DNA of 64,000 nucleotides from Vibrio azureus (GTDB taxonomy: Bacteria; Pseudomonadota; Gammaproteobacteria; Enterobacterales; Vibrionaceae). The stretch covers positions 1,922,001-1,986,000 of the forward strand of contig NZ_CP018616.1 in the NCBI RefSeq assembly GCF_002849855.1, given 5' to 3'. A program made the position numbers and the translations under genes. Every line of letters starts with the position of its first letter. The first letter of the stretch is position 1. Under the pieces are notes generated by a model. That model had not been told where the DNA came from. It worked only from the letters and a program-made list of their open reading frames with translations, and searched no databases. Below, piece by piece: positions 55,030-64,000 of this stretch.

Positions 55030-57105
55030 ATGGCAAACGATCCAAGACTCTCTACTCCAAGGAAATTATTGGTAACTTGTGCCCTTCCGTACGCTAATGG
55101 TTCGATTCACCTAGGCCACATGCTTGAGCACATTCAGGCTGACATCTGGGTTCGCTACCAACGCCTACGTGGCAACACTGTAAACTTCATCTGTGCAGAC
55201 GATGCTCACGGCACACCAATCATGCTAAAAGCACAACAGATGGGAATTACACCAGAAGAGATGATCGCTGCTGTAAGTGAAGAACATCAAAAAGATTTTG
55301 CTGGCTTTGATATTAGCTTTAATAATTATCACAGCACACACTCAGAAGAAAACCGTGAACTCGCTTCTCATATCTACCTTGAGCTGAAAAAAAATGGTTT
55401 TATTTCTAGCCGCACCATCTCTCAGTTGTTCGATCCTGAGAAAGAAATGTTTCTACCGGATCGTTTCGTAAAAGGTACTTGTCCTAAGTGTAAGTCAGAA
55501 GACCAATACGGTGACAACTGTGATAACTGTGGTGAGACGTACAGCCCAACTGAGCTGATCGATCCAAAATCAGCGGTTTCCGGCGCAACTCCAGTCATGA
55601 AAGATTCTGAGCACTTCTTCTTCGACCTACCTCAATTCGAAAGCATGCTTAGAGAGTGGACTCGTTCAGGCTCTCTACAATCTGAAACCGCGAACAAGAT
55701 GCAAGAGTGGTTCGAATCAGGCCTGCAACAGTGGGATATTTCACGTGATGCGCCTTACTTCGGCTTCGAGATCCCAGGCGAGAAAAACAAGTTCTTCTAC
55801 GTATGGCTAGACGCACCTGTTGGCTACATGGCTTCTTTCAAGAATCTATGTGACAAAACTGAAGGCCTAGACTTCGACGAGTACTGGAAGAAAGACAGCT
55901 CAACTGAACTCTACCACTTCATCGGTAAAGACATCGTTTACTTCCACTCGCTATTCTGGCCAGCAATGCTAGAAGGCAGCGGTTTCCGTAAGCCAAACAA
56001 CGTATTCGTACACGGCTACGTAACGGTAAACGGCGCGAAGATGTCTAAGTCTAAAGGTACGTTTGTTAAAGCAAGCACTTATCTAAACCACCTAGACCCA
56101 GAGTGTCTGCGTTACTACTACGCTGCAAAACTCAACAGCCGTATTGACGACCTAGACCTTAACCTTGAAGACTTCACTCAACGTGTTAACGCTGACGTAG
56201 TCAACAAGATTGTTAACCTAGCTTCTCGTAACGCTGGCTTCATCTCTAAACGTTTTGAAGGCAAGCTTGCTGAAAACTTTGCGGAGCCTGAACTATACAA
56301 CGAGTTCGTTGCTGCAGCAGACCGCATCGCAGAGCTTTTTGAGACTCGTGAGTTTGGTCGCGCAATCCGTGAGATCACGGCGCTAGCAGATAAAGCGAAC
56401 CAATACGTTGATGAAAAAGCACCTTGGGTTGTCGCAAAAGAAGAAGGCAAAGATCAGGAACTGCAAGAAATCTGTTCTGTCGGTATCAACTTGTTCCGCG
56501 TTCTGATGACTTACCTGAAACCAGTGATGCCTGCACTAGCAGCACGTACTGAAGCTTTCCTTAACGAAGAACTCACTTGGGAAGGCATTGCGACGCCGCT
56601 TACTGATCACGATATCACTAAGTTCAAAGCGCTGTTTAACCGTATCGATCCTAAGAACATCGAAGCGATGATCGAAGCATCAAAAGAAGATGCAGCAGCC
56701 GAAATGGCAGCAAAAGAAAAAGCAGAAGCGGAAAAGAACAAAGCGAGCCAAACTGAGCTAGACAAAGATCCAATCGCTGACGAGATTGAGTTCGATGCTT
56801 TCGCAGCCGTTGATATGCGTATTGCTCGCATCATCTCGTGTGAAGAAGTGCCAAAAGCAAACAAACTGCTTAAGTTCCAACTAGACATCGGCGGTGAAAC
56901 TCGTCAGGTTTTCTCTGGCATTAAATCAGCGTACAAACCTGAAGAACTAGAAGGAAAACTTACTGTCATGGTGGCAAACCTAAAACCTCGTAAGATGAAG
57001 TTTGGTATGTCTGAAGGCATGATTCTAGCTGCTGGCCCAGGTGGCAGTGACCTATGGATTCTTGAGCCACACGAAGGGGCTCAACCAGGTATGCGCGTAA
57101 TGTAA
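55030..57105 (+). CDS. metG: Methionyl-tRNA synthetase
   Basis: 691 aa. It charges tRNA-Met and initiator tRNA. The HIGH-type motif is in [16 protein letters not shown], a zinc knuckle in [19 protein letters not shown], and the KMSKS motif in [11 protein letters not shown]. The C-terminal 100 residues form a tRNA-binding (EMAP-like) dimerisation domain ([30 protein letters not shown]), preceded by an Ala/Glu/Lys-rich linker. Complete, with terminator. Confidence 0.97.
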   Translation: MANDPRLSTPRKLLVTCALPYANGSIHLGHMLEHIQADIWVRYQRLRGNTVNFICADDAHGTPIMLKAQQMGITPEEMIAAVSEEHQKDFAGFDISFNNYHSTHSEENRELASHIYLELKKNGFISSRTISQLFDPEKEMFLPDRFVKGTCPKCKSEDQYGDNCDNCGETYSPTELIDPKSAVSGATPVMKDSEHFFFDLPQFESMLREWTRSGSLQSETANKMQEWFESGLQQWDISRDAPYFGFEIPGEKNKFFYVWLDAPVGYMASFKNLCDKTEGLDFDEYWKKDSSTELYHFIGKDIVYFHSLFWPAMLEGSGFRKPNNVFVHGYVTVNGAKMSKSKGTFVKASTYLNHLDPECLRYYYAAKLNSRIDDLDLNLEDFTQRVNADVVNKIVNLASRNAGFISKRFEGKLAENFAEPELYNEFVAAADRIAELFETREFGRAIREITALADKANQYVDEKAPWVVAKEEGKDQELQEICSVGINLFRVLMTYLKPVMPALAARTEAFLNEELTWEGIATPLTDHDITKFKALFNRIDPKNIEAMIEASKEDAAAEMAAKEKAEAEKNKASQTELDKDPIADEIEFDAFAAVDMRIARIISCEEVPKANKLLKFQLDIGGETRQVFSGIKSAYKPEELEGKLTVMVANLKPRKMKFGMSEGMILAAGPGGSDLWILEPHEGAQPGMRVM

Positions 57106-57117
57106 TTCAAGCGCAAC

Positions 57118-57148
57118 AAAAAAACCCTACCGTATGGTAGGGTTTTTT
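57118..57148. terminator. Bidirectional terminator between metG and fadR
   Basis: AAAAAACCCTACC pairs with GGTAGGGTTTTTT, with a GTAT loop and T-runs on both strands. Confidence 0.93.
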
Positions 57149-57214
57149 ATTTCTTCTTAAACTCTCGCTAAGAGATTTAAAATACAAGGGCTTTACCACC
57201 AGAGCTGCACTTTA

Positions 57215-58054
57215 CTAGCTATCATCTTCTGTAAAGTTAGTGGGTAACTCTTGCTTCATCTCATTCCAAATCTGGGCACTTTCCATACCGTAATGACGAA
57301 TCACAATAGGAAGTTGATCACGCTGGCCCGTCATGCAGGTATCCAGTAACTGACGATAAAAGTTAAGCGCAAGCTCACGAGATGCTGGATTAGAAAAGTA
57401 ATAGCTACCAACACGATCGTAGAGTTTTCTTAGACCGTTAAAAATCAGACCGTAGATCTGATTACCAGAATGGAAAGCTAAACGCTGAAACAGCATGTAG
57501 TCATAATAATTAAACGTCTTGGCCAGAAGAATCTCCTGACGTCTCGCTTCGTCTTTTTCTGCCTCTTCTTTTACGTTTTGTAGAATCTTCTCAGCATAAG
57601 GTGAAGCTGCAATGAAATCGTCCCACGAAGGAGCATCGACTAATGCTTGGCAAGACTCAATGACATTTTGAATAGTACGCTCTGAGGCTTCTTTGTTTGC
57701 TTTGAACGCATAACGCATGAAGATAGGGCTGATGTTTGTACGAGCAGCAAGAAGATCCTCGACAATGTTAGAAGCATTGTCTACATCAAGTGTCATCAAT
57801 GTGTCCAATATATGTAGACCTGAAGTCTCCATAAATTGGTTTACCTTCGTTGGTTTACCATGCTGAATCGTCAACCAACCATCACGAGCCAAACGCTGTA
57901 ATACTTCACGCAAAGTGGTTCTGGTCACGCCAATCAATTCAGAGAGTTCTCGCTCTGCAGGTAAAATAGAGCCTGGTGGGAAGCGACCGTTCCAAATACT
58001 TTCAATGATATATTTTTCTGCAAAACCAGCTGGGCTTTTAGCCTTAATGACCAT
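57215..58054 (-). CDS. fadR: Fatty acid metabolism regulator FadR
   Basis: 279 aa from the ATG at 58054 ([16 protein letters not shown]). GntR-family regulator that represses fatty-acid breakdown genes and activates unsaturated fatty-acid synthesis until acyl-CoA binds. The winged helix (residues about 10-72, [31 protein letters not shown]) is nearly identical to E. coli. The ligand domain contains an extra stretch of about 40 residues (roughly 135-177, with [19 protein letters not shown]), a known feature of Vibrio FadR that changes ligand response. An in-frame ATG at 58069 is less likely. Divergent from nhaB. Confidence 0.95.
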   Translation of the reverse strand: MVIKAKSPAGFAEKYIIESIWNGRFPPGSILPAERELSELIGVTRTTLREVLQRLARDGWLTIQHGKPTKVNQFMETSGLHILDTLMTLDVDNASNIVEDLLAARTNISPIFMRYAFKANKEASERTIQNVIESCQALVDAPSWDDFIAASPYAEKILQNVKEEAEKDEARRQEILLAKTFNYYDYMLFQRLAFHSGNQIYGLIFNGLRKLYDRVGSYYFSNPASRELALNFYRQLLDTCMTGQRDQLPIVIRHYGMESAQIWNEMKQELPTNFTEDDS

Positions 58055-58069
58055 TCTGTGTGTATCCAA

Positions 58070-58691
58070 TATTGAAATCCATGAGGAGATACACTCATCA
58101 TACCACTACTTCAGGCATTGCGAAAATACGTGATTTGGAAAATAAAACAAATTTCCGCAATAGAGTCAATACTCTAACTTTAATTTTATAGACTTTTACA
58201 GGCAAGTGGACGCATCATTAGTATAATTTGAAATATTTACCATAAATATGACTATAACCTACAGAATATAAAGGTGATTTCTTTACTTTTTTACTTTAAG
58301 ATATACAAATTAACCTTAGCTTATGCAATTTGCATTATTTCTTATTAAGCCATTCCGTATCACATACTTAGAATGAATTTATAAATATAAATCCACTTTA
58401 TTCAATCACCACTTAACGCTATTTTGATCGCGTTATTTCAATTAAAATATCATTTTGACTCAAACCATCACTTTTTGTTATTGACTAATGTAACCTGAGG
58501 TGTAGAGTTGCGTTCAATAATTACGTAGTGTTTAAGCCCAAGGGAAGCAATTTGGCAAAACTTCAATCAAAATAATGCTTTGTTGTTTTTCTAATTGGCT
58601 GCTTTTAAAGCTGAACGATGCCTTTAAGCCAATAGGCACATAATCACTGCGAACGTGTCTAATCTTATTAACTGTAATAAAGAGATTTATT
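58070..58691. other. Divergent region between fadR and nhaB
   Basis: About 620 bases without a supportable gene on either strand; AT-rich, holding both promoters. No clear FadR operator (TGGTCNGACCA) was found. Confidence 0.5.
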
Positions 58692-60278
58692 ATGCCGATG
58701 TCGCTCGGAAATGCTTTTATCAAGAATTTTCTTGGGAAAGCACCGGATTGGTACAAAGTTGCCATTATTGCCTTTTTGATCATTAACCCGATTGTTTTCT
58801 TCTTCGTCGACCCGTTTGTTGCGGGTTGGATGCTTGTTGGTGAATTTATTTTCACTCTTGCAATGGCTCTAAAGTGTTATCCATTGCAACCTGGAGGCCT
58901 CTTAGCAATTGAAGCTGTTGCCATTGGTATGACTAGCCCAGATAAAGTCAAGCATGAGCTGGTTGCTAACATTGAAGTATTATTGCTACTTGTCTTTATG
59001 GTTGCTGGCATCTACTTCATGAAGCAGCTTTTACTGTTTATATTCACCAAAATTTTATTGGGGATTCGTTCAAAAATTCTACTATCGGTAGCTTTTTGCT
59101 TTGCTGCAGCTTTCCTTTCAGCGTTTTTAGATGCTTTGACCGTCATCGCCGTTGTGATCAGTGTGGCTGTAGGCTTTTACTCCATCTACCACAAAGTCGC
59201 ATCCGGCAGTTCTATTGGCGATCATGACCATACGCAAGACGATACTATTACCGAATTAACTCGTGACGATTTAGAAAACTACCGTGCTTTCTTACGTTCA
59301 CTTTTGATGCACGCAGGTGTCGGAACTGCATTGGGTGGCGTGACGACGATGGTAGGTGAACCACAAAACTTGATCATCGCCGATCAAGCAGGCTGGTTCT
59401 TTGGTGAATTTTTAATTCGAATGTCACCGATTACCTTACCTGTATTCATCTGTGGTTTGATAACCTGTGCGCTAGTAGAAAAGCTTAAAGTGTTTGGTTA
59501 CGGCACTGAGTTACCTGACAATGTACGCAGAATCCTTGTCGATTTTGACCAAGAAGAACGTAAAACTCGAACGAAGCAAGATGTTGCCAAGTTATGGGTA
59601 CAAGGCTTTATCGCAGTTTGGTTAATTGCGGCTTTGGCACTTCATTTAGCCGCTGTCGGTTTAATTGGTTTATCGGTCATCGTACTTGCAACCTCATTTA
59701 CGGGCGTTATCGAAGAGCATTCAATGGGTAAAGCCTTTGAAGAAGCCCTTCCCTTTACGGCTTTATTGGCGGTTTTCTTTGCCGTTGTTGCTGTCATTAT
59801 CGATCAAGAACTCTTCAAACCTGTTATTGACGCCGTGCTGGCTGTTGAAGATAAAGGTCTACAACTGGCTCTGTTCTACATTGCGAATGGCTTACTTTCA
59901 ATGGTCTCTGATAATGTGTTTGTTGGCACCGTCTACATTAACGAAGTAAAGGCTGCGCTGGTTCAAGGCACAATTACTCGTGAGCAATTCGATTTGCTTG
60001 CTGTTGCGATTAACACAGGAACGAACTTACCCTCTGTTGCAACGCCAAACGGCCAAGCTGCATTCTTATTCCTACTCACTTCTGCCCTTGCACCATTAGT
60101 TCGACTGTCTTACGGTAGAATGGTATTTATGGCGCTGCCATATACTGTGGTACTGGCTTTAGTTGGTTTAATGGGCATCATGTTCTTCCTAGAGCCAGCA
60201 ACTGCATTTTTCCACGATGCGGGGTGGATTTCAGAAAGCTCTGGTGTCGAAACCAACGTAATTTCGCATGGACATTAA
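58692..60278 (+). CDS. nhaB: Na+/H+ antiporter NhaB
   Basis: 528 aa inner-membrane antiporter exporting sodium in exchange for protons, with about a dozen hydrophobic helices. The start [22 protein letters not shown] and internal [38 protein letters not shown] and [20 protein letters not shown] are NhaB hallmarks. The fadR-nhaB-dsbB neighbourhood is conserved in enteric bacteria and vibrios. Confidence 0.96.
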   Translation: MPMSLGNAFIKNFLGKAPDWYKVAIIAFLIINPIVFFFVDPFVAGWMLVGEFIFTLAMALKCYPLQPGGLLAIEAVAIGMTSPDKVKHELVANIEVLLLLVFMVAGIYFMKQLLLFIFTKILLGIRSKILLSVAFCFAAAFLSAFLDALTVIAVVISVAVGFYSIYHKVASGSSIGDHDHTQDDTITELTRDDLENYRAFLRSLLMHAGVGTALGGVTTMVGEPQNLIIADQAGWFFGEFLIRMSPITLPVFICGLITCALVEKLKVFGYGTELPDNVRRILVDFDQEERKTRTKQDVAKLWVQGFIAVWLIAALALHLAAVGLIGLSVIVLATSFTGVIEEHSMGKAFEEALPFTALLAVFFAVVAVIIDQELFKPVIDAVLAVEDKGLQLALFYIANGLLSMVSDNVFVGTVYINEVKAALVQGTITREQFDLLAVAINTGTNLPSVATPNGQAAFLFLLTSALAPLVRLSYGRMVFMALPYTVVLALVGLMGIMFFLEPATAFFHDAGWISESSGVETNVISHGH

Positions 60279-60311
60279 AATTTTAAGTTGCTAACGAAAC
60301 TTATACGCGAT

Positions 60312-60338
60312 AAAAAGCTCTGACTATCAGAGCTTTTT
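60312..60338 (+). terminator. Terminator between nhaB and dsbB
   Basis: AAAAAGCTCTGA pairs with TCAGAGCTTTTT. Confidence 0.88.
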
Positions 60339-60360
60339 CACTTTCAACAGGACTGAATTC

Positions 60361-60897
60361 GTGACTATGTTTGCATCACTTAACCAATTTTCTAAAAGCC
60401 GACTATCATGGCTGACCTTACTTTTGGCGATCGTATTTTTTGAAGCCTGTGCCCTTTTTTTCCAGCATGTAATGACGTTGGCCCCTTGCGTAATGTGCAT
60501 TTATGAACGCGTCGCCATGATGGCAATCGGAGGAGCTGCACTGATTGGCCTTCTCGCACCTCATAACCCTATCGTACGTTGGCTTGCCCTAGCAGCCTGG
60601 GGAGCAAGTGCATATAAGGGATTAACGTTAGCGCTGCAACACGTCGACTACCAATTTAATCCTTCCCCATTTGCTACTTGTGACTTATTTGTTTCTTTCC
60701 CAGATTGGGCACCACTCAACCAGTGGGCTCCGTGGATGTTTGAAGCCTATGGTGATTGTGCTGAAGTCGTTTGGCAGTTCTTTGGACTTTCAATGCCACA
60801 GTGGTTGGTTGTGATATTTGCAGGTAATTTGATTGCGTTTGGTTTTGTAGCTTTATCACAGTTTTTCAATACAAAACGTATCGAAGCGGTTCAATAA
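60361..60897 (+). CDS. dsbB: Disulfide bond formation protein DsbB
   Basis: 178 aa, four transmembrane helices. It reoxidises DsbA and passes electrons to quinone. The first redox pair is in LAPCVMCIYERVAM; the second pair lies in the periplasmic loop, in FATCDLF and YGDCAEVVW. The start is GTG at 60361 with AGGA at good spacing; an ATG two codons later is the alternative. Exported cysteine-containing proteins in the accessory region would depend on this pathway. Confidence 0.95.
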   Translation: MTMFASLNQFSKSRLSWLTLLLAIVFFEACALFFQHVMTLAPCVMCIYERVAMMAIGGAALIGLLAPHNPIVRWLALAAWGASAYKGLTLALQHVDYQFNPSPFATCDLFVSFPDWAPLNQWAPWMFEAYGDCAEVVWQFFGLSMPQWLVVIFAGNLIAFGFVALSQFFNTKRIEAVQ

Positions 60898-60924
60898 AGG
60901 CGAAGTTCTAACGAAAAGTTAGCT

Positions 60925-60981
60925 TATATACCCAAGTTACTATTTATATACCCAAGTCACAACAAAACACTTGGGTATATA
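60925..60981. repeat. Palindromic repeat pair between dsbB and the SEC-C gene
   Basis: TATATACCCAAGT occurs twice in direct orientation (60925 and 60945), and the second copy pairs with ACTTGGGTATATA at 60969-60981 to form a long hairpin. It sits between convergent genes and should act as a bidirectional terminator. Confidence 0.8.
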
Positions 60982-60991
60982 GCCAAAGACA

Positions 60992-61600
60992 TTATTGGCC
61001 GCAGCATTGCTTGAACTTTTTACCACTGCCACACGGACAAAGGTCATTTCTTCCAACTTCTTTAAAAGGATTCACACTTTTTGACTTCTTACCCGCCATC
61101 AATTCATCGGCACCGAGTGCAACTTCATTCACCATTAAGTCAAGCTGACTCTTTAGTTCTGCTAATATGGGTGGGTTCGACACGCCCGCTTCCAACATCA
61201 ATTGCTGGGTTTGCTTTTCATCGATCGCTAACATCATCGTAGTGAGAAGTGCCTGTAGCATACGTTCAAGGCCGTCATTCAAACCTACTTCTTGCCACTG
61301 CTCTTCGATTACTGGCCATACTGACATAAAGCCTTCAGCAAAATCCGCCAGAGATTCTGAATCATCACCAAGCAACGTTAGAATCGAATATTCATTGCGT
61401 AAAAGATAATTATGCTGTTTATGAATTTGTTCCTCAATGCTCTTTTGAATGCTCTTAAACCCATCCCCTAACAAAGGTTCTAACCAAACTTCAGGTGCCA
61501 TTGGTTTGATCATTAAATTAGCGGCTAATACCGTGCCTTCTAAGAACAATGCAGATGGCTCAACCTGTGCTTCACCTTTATCAATTAATGTATATTGCAT
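60992..61600 (-). CDS. YecA/UPF0149-like protein with C-terminal SEC-C zinc motif
   Basis: 202 aa. The helical body (LADFAEGFMSVWPVIEEQWQE) resembles the UPF0149 (YecA/YgfB) family, and the C-terminus is a SEC-C metal-binding motif (GRNDLCPCGSGKKFKQCCG), the same zinc module found at the end of SecA. Function unknown; proteins of this kind have been linked to ribosome or translocation contacts. Single gene, convergent with dsbB. Confidence 0.82.
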   Translation of the reverse strand: MQYTLIDKGEAQVEPSALFLEGTVLAANLMIKPMAPEVWLEPLLGDGFKSIQKSIEEQIHKQHNYLLRNEYSILTLLGDDSESLADFAEGFMSVWPVIEEQWQEVGLNDGLERMLQALLTTMMLAIDEKQTQQLMLEAGVSNPPILAELKSQLDLMVNEVALGADELMAGKKSKSVNPFKEVGRNDLCPCGSGKKFKQCCGQ

Positions 61601-61731
61601 GTTATTTTGTCCCCATAATTTTGGGCTGCATTATACCTAAATAGCGCCAAGATACCCAAATCATTGCAAGTTGCGAATACATAGACAGATGCAGACATTC
61701 TCGATTGAGCAATACACCTACCCCGAGGCTA

Positions 61732-61835
61732 TGAACCCAAGTAAGCTCAAGATACTGTGTTCAGCGAGATAACCTTAACTCTCAGGTTTTGGGAACGTGT
61801 CACTGAATCAAGCATCTTGAGGTCACTTGGGTATA
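61732..61835. mobile_element. MITE-like short copy of the palindromic repeat (about 104 bp)
   Basis: The left end GAACCCAAGTAAGCTCAAGA and the right end ATCTTGAGGTCACTTGGGTA are inverted. The interior shares TGTTCAGCGAGAT, CCTTAACTCTCAGG and GTGTCACTGAATCAAGC with the 180-bp copy at 9629, but the central part is missing. It ends about 78 bases upstream of the dusC start, so it abuts or overlaps the promoter. Confidence 0.75.
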
Positions 61836-61912
61836 ACGACTCTTTTAATGACAAGTTGGCCTTATACCGTTACAATCTGGCTCTTTTTTTACTAAACGGT
61901 ATTAGGCAGAGT

Positions 61913-62869
61913 ATGCGAGTTGTATTAGGTCCAATGGAAGGCGTTTTGGACCATTTAATGCGCCAAATCCTCACTGAAATAAATGACTATGATTTGTGCG
62001 TCACAGAGTTTGTTCGCGTCGTCGATCAACTCCTTCCAGATCATGTCTTTTACCGCTTATGCCCCGAATTATTGCAAGGTTCTCAAACAGCCTCTGGTGT
62101 TCCTGTTCATGTCCAACTTTTAGGTCAAGAGCCAAACTGGATGGCGGAAAATGCAGTAAAAGCCGCAGAGCTTGGTGCTCGTGGGGTTGATTTAAACTTT
62201 GGCTGTCCCGCTAAACTGGTCAACAAAAGTAAAGGGGGAGCGGCTTTACTTCAGCATCCAGAATTTATATACAATATTGTCAAAGCCTGCCGTGATGCGG
62301 TACCTAGCAACATTCCAGTCAGCGCCAAGATCCGACTTGGGTGGTCTAACCCTGAAGACTGCTTTGAGATCGTCGATGCAATTCAATCTGCTGGTGCTAA
62401 TGAGCTCACCGTCCATGCTCGTACCAAAGAAGGGGGCTATAAAGCTTCGGAAATTAAGTGGCAATACATTACAAAAATTCGCGAACGCTTTGACATACCC
62501 TTAATTGCCAATGGCGAAATATGGAATTATCAAGACGGCCAACGTTGTATTGACACAACGGGTGTTGATAACTTGATGGTCTGCCGAGGGGCATTTAATA
62601 TTCCGAACCTGGGCAATATGGTGAAACACGACCAGCCGCCAATGCCTTGGGCCGAGGTTGTCGATTTGCTGATCTATTACTCACAATTCGAAATGAAAGG
62701 CGACAAAGGGCTTTATTACCCTAACCGAGTGAAGCAATGGTTCTCTTATTTAAGGCAGGCCTACCCTGAAGCAAAAGCTTTGTTTACTGAAATCAGAACG
62801 TTCAACAAAGCCGCTCCCATTGTTGACTACATAGAAAGATACCGAGATCGTCTCAATACTCAAGGGTAG
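61913..62869 (+). CDS. dusC: tRNA-dihydrouridine synthase C
   Basis: 318 aa flavoenzyme that reduces uridine in tRNA (position 16 for DusC). FMN-binding LGPMEGVLD at the start, the catalytic cysteine in DLNFGCPAKLVNKSKGG, and HARTKEGGYKASEIKW are present. The start is ATG at 61913 with AGG at good spacing; the frame is open upstream to 61757 only because it runs through the repeat element. Confidence 0.94.
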   Translation: MRVVLGPMEGVLDHLMRQILTEINDYDLCVTEFVRVVDQLLPDHVFYRLCPELLQGSQTASGVPVHVQLLGQEPNWMAENAVKAAELGARGVDLNFGCPAKLVNKSKGGAALLQHPEFIYNIVKACRDAVPSNIPVSAKIRLGWSNPEDCFEIVDAIQSAGANELTVHARTKEGGYKASEIKWQYITKIRERFDIPLIANGEIWNYQDGQRCIDTTGVDNLMVCRGAFNIPNLGNMVKHDQPPMPWAEVVDLLIYYSQFEMKGDKGLYYPNRVKQWFSYLRQAYPEAKALFTEIRTFNKAAPIVDYIERYRDRLNTQG

Positions 62870-62879
62870 TCAACTTCCT

Positions 62880-62908
62880 GCAGAGGGAATGTCGCTCATT
62901 CCTTCTGC
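62880..62908 (+). terminator. Hairpin after dusC
   Basis: GCAGAGGGAATG pairs with CATTCCTTCTGC (one G-U pair); no T-run follows, so it may be a factor-dependent terminator or only a stabilising structure. Confidence 0.55.
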
Positions 62909-62930
62909 GCGTTACGCTCTGAAAGCGAAT

Positions 62931-63005
62931 CAACTCAACTCAACTCAACTCAACTCAACTCAACTCAACTCAACTCAACTCAACTCAACTCAACTCAACT
63001 CAACT
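62931..63005. repeat. Pentanucleotide tandem repeat (CAACT) x 15
   Basis: Fifteen perfect copies of CAACT between the dusC hairpin and the 3' end of yfbV. A 67-codon frame (62889-63089) reads through it as LNSTQ repeats, but it is probably not a gene. The perfection of the array indicates recent slippage; copy number should vary between strains. Confidence 0.97.
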
Positions 63006-63071
63006 CAAAAAATTTTAGCTGCATCTACGGTAAAAGCCACAAGTGTTATAGGGCTTCAGTTAGTACACTCT

Positions 63072-63524
63072 CTAGAACCAGCGCTCTAAGGTATGCTTGT
63101 CAAGCTGACGGAAAGCTCGATTTAAAATGATGGCCAATTCTTTATACCTTGGCTTGGTTTTCATTGGTTCTAATGCACATCCTGTATCCAAGATTTTTTG
63201 ATGCAATTCGCGATACCATGATGCAAGTGCAGGAGGCAATGTCGAATTAGCTCGTGTGCCTAACCACCACATCCCTTGCAACGGCATGCTAATAGCAAAT
63301 AGCGCGACAATGATTGCTTGCGGCAGTGCTCCGTAATTATTGAACGCCATTTGAGTCAACACGCTGATTGCAGCGACTGCAGGCATTACTTTGATGCCAA
63401 AACGGGTCGCTTTGATAATGCGTTGTTCCGGGAAAATGGCATTAAGCTCTTTACGAACTGGCCAAATCTCCATGTATTGTTGTCCATTTTTTAAACTATG
63501 AACCAAACCAACTTTGTCATTCAT
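63072..63524 (-). CDS. yfbV: UPF0208 membrane protein YfbV
   Basis: 150 aa with two transmembrane helices (about residues 45-65 and 70-90: [37 protein letters not shown]). The sequence matches YfbV along its length ([24 protein letters not shown]). In E. coli YfbV is linked to chromosome macrodomain organisation together with MatP. Divergent from ackA, the conserved arrangement. Confidence 0.95.
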   Translation of the reverse strand: MNDKVGLVHSLKNGQQYMEIWPVRKELNAIFPEQRIIKATRFGIKVMPAVAAISVLTQMAFNNYGALPQAIIVALFAISMPLQGMWWLGTRANSTLPPALASWYRELHQKILDTGCALEPMKTKPRYKELAIILNRAFRQLDKHTLERWF

Positions 63525-63868
63525 ACCGCTCTCTCACTAAAAAATAGTTGAATTTTTCAACTAGAGATACAAAAAATTGATGGAAACTAATATTAATTCA
63601 ATTTTTTTTGTTATCATTGCCCATTATCGCTATCCTTTGCAAACTTTTGTCTCATTGTTGCCGTTATTTTCGATTTAAGCAACTTTGGCAAGTTTGATGC
63701 ACGGACCGCACAGTGGTGATGGACAGTTTCTATCACTCTTATATATTAGATGGAATTAGAACAATTTTTGACCACGAATAGTACGCAGCATTGCTGGTAT
63801 CGTCTATTCTTGTGATTAATTTTTCATCCTTAACTGATTTTGATCAGACGAATAACAGGTAGTCACAC
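63525..63868. other. Divergent promoter region of yfbV and ackA
   Basis: About 340 bases without a gene; expected to hold the ackA-pta promoters. Confidence 0.5.
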
Positions 63869-64000
63869 ATGTCTAAGCTAGTTTTAGTTTTAAACTGCGG
63901 TAGTTCTTCTCTTAAATTTGCTGTTGTTGATGCAGAAACAGGTGCAGAACACCTTACCGGCCTTGCTGAGTGTCTTGGTCTTCCAGAAGCTCGTATGAAA
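63869..64000 (+). CDS. ackA: Acetate kinase, N-terminal part (cut by window edge)
   Basis: The first 44 residues, starting [20 protein letters not shown], carry the acetate kinase signature around NCGSSSLKF. It converts acetyl-phosphate and ADP to acetate and ATP in overflow metabolism, normally followed by pta. AGG lies about nine bases ahead of the ATG at 63869. Confidence 0.97.
   Translation, partial: MSKLVLVLNCGSSSLKFAVVDAETGAEHLTGLAECLGLPEARMK

Noticed and set aside
61757..61912. N-terminal extension of dusC
   Set aside because: The extra 52 codons run through the repeat element; family length and an AGG ribosome site support the ATG at 61913.
62931..63005. CRISPR array
   Set aside because: A 5-bp unit with no spacers is a simple tandem repeat, not direct repeats with unique spacers; no cas genes are present.
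62889..63089. 67-codon frame with LNSTQ repeats
   Set aside because: It exists only because a 5-base repeat stays open in every frame; it starts within the dusC hairpin and has no ribosome site. The array itself is reported as a repeat.

Overview
This window reads as chromosomal DNA of a Vibrio (Vibrionaceae). The evidence is gene content and order: a fatty-acid block plsX-fabH-fabD-fabG-acpP-fabF-pabC-mltG-tmk-holB-tatD followed by a PTS sugar permease gene, rne/rluC/maf/yceD/rpmF next to it, a FadR with the extra internal segment known from vibrios, nhaB beside fadR, and yfbV divergent from ackA. I do not assign a species. No rRNA, tRNA or CRISPR array was recognised.

Layout. (1) 1-7.8 kb, backbone: rpsA (5' part only), cmk, sohB, an SDR gene (yciK), cheV, an Mlc-type ROK repressor and pykA. 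(2) 7.8-28.6 kb, accessory region between pykA and the PTS gene: a membrane-bound winged-helix regulator overlapping a small membrane-anchored partner (ToxRS/VtrAC-like); a secreted type-B carboxylesterase; three related exoprotein genes (two of about 860 residues with a ricin-like beta-trefoil, one short with only the shared N-terminal module); two more exported proteins; an intimin/invasin-type inverse autotransporter; a patatin-like phospholipase with a 30-residue membrane protein upstream; an IS1-family element with perfect 8-bp target duplications; a VopL/VopF-like actin-nucleating effector (proline-rich, WH2, proline-rich, WH2, C-terminal domain) whose last codons were replaced by the insertion; and a small outer-membrane-type protein. 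(3) 28.6-43.7 kb, backbone: RDD protein, PTS EIICB, then the tatD-to-yceD run on the minus strand, maf and rluC. (4) 43.7-64 kb: rne with a long structured leader, a SulP transporter, cobO, an AsmA-family gene, udk, apbC/mrp, metG, fadR, nhaB, dsbB, a SEC-C protein, dusC, yfbV and the start of ackA.

How it fits together. The backbone is housekeeping: translation, fatty-acid and phospholipid precursors, glucose uptake with its likely repressor Mlc, RNA turnover and disulfide formation. The accessory block looks like host- or surface-interaction functions. The inverse autotransporter with the two neighbouring exported proteins resembles the Salmonella ZirTSU and SinHI arrangements, and the large exoproteins downstream could be further cargo or partners (inference). 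In V. parahaemolyticus a VtrA/VtrC pair controls the type III secretion system that delivers VopL; here a VtrAC-like pair and a VopL-like gene lie in one accessory block, but no secretion apparatus is visible in the window.

A dispersed palindromic repeat family with ends like TATACCCAAGTGACCTCAAG is scattered between genes. Compact copies form hairpins that may terminate transcription. Two longer copies, of about 180 and 104 bp, look like MITEs.
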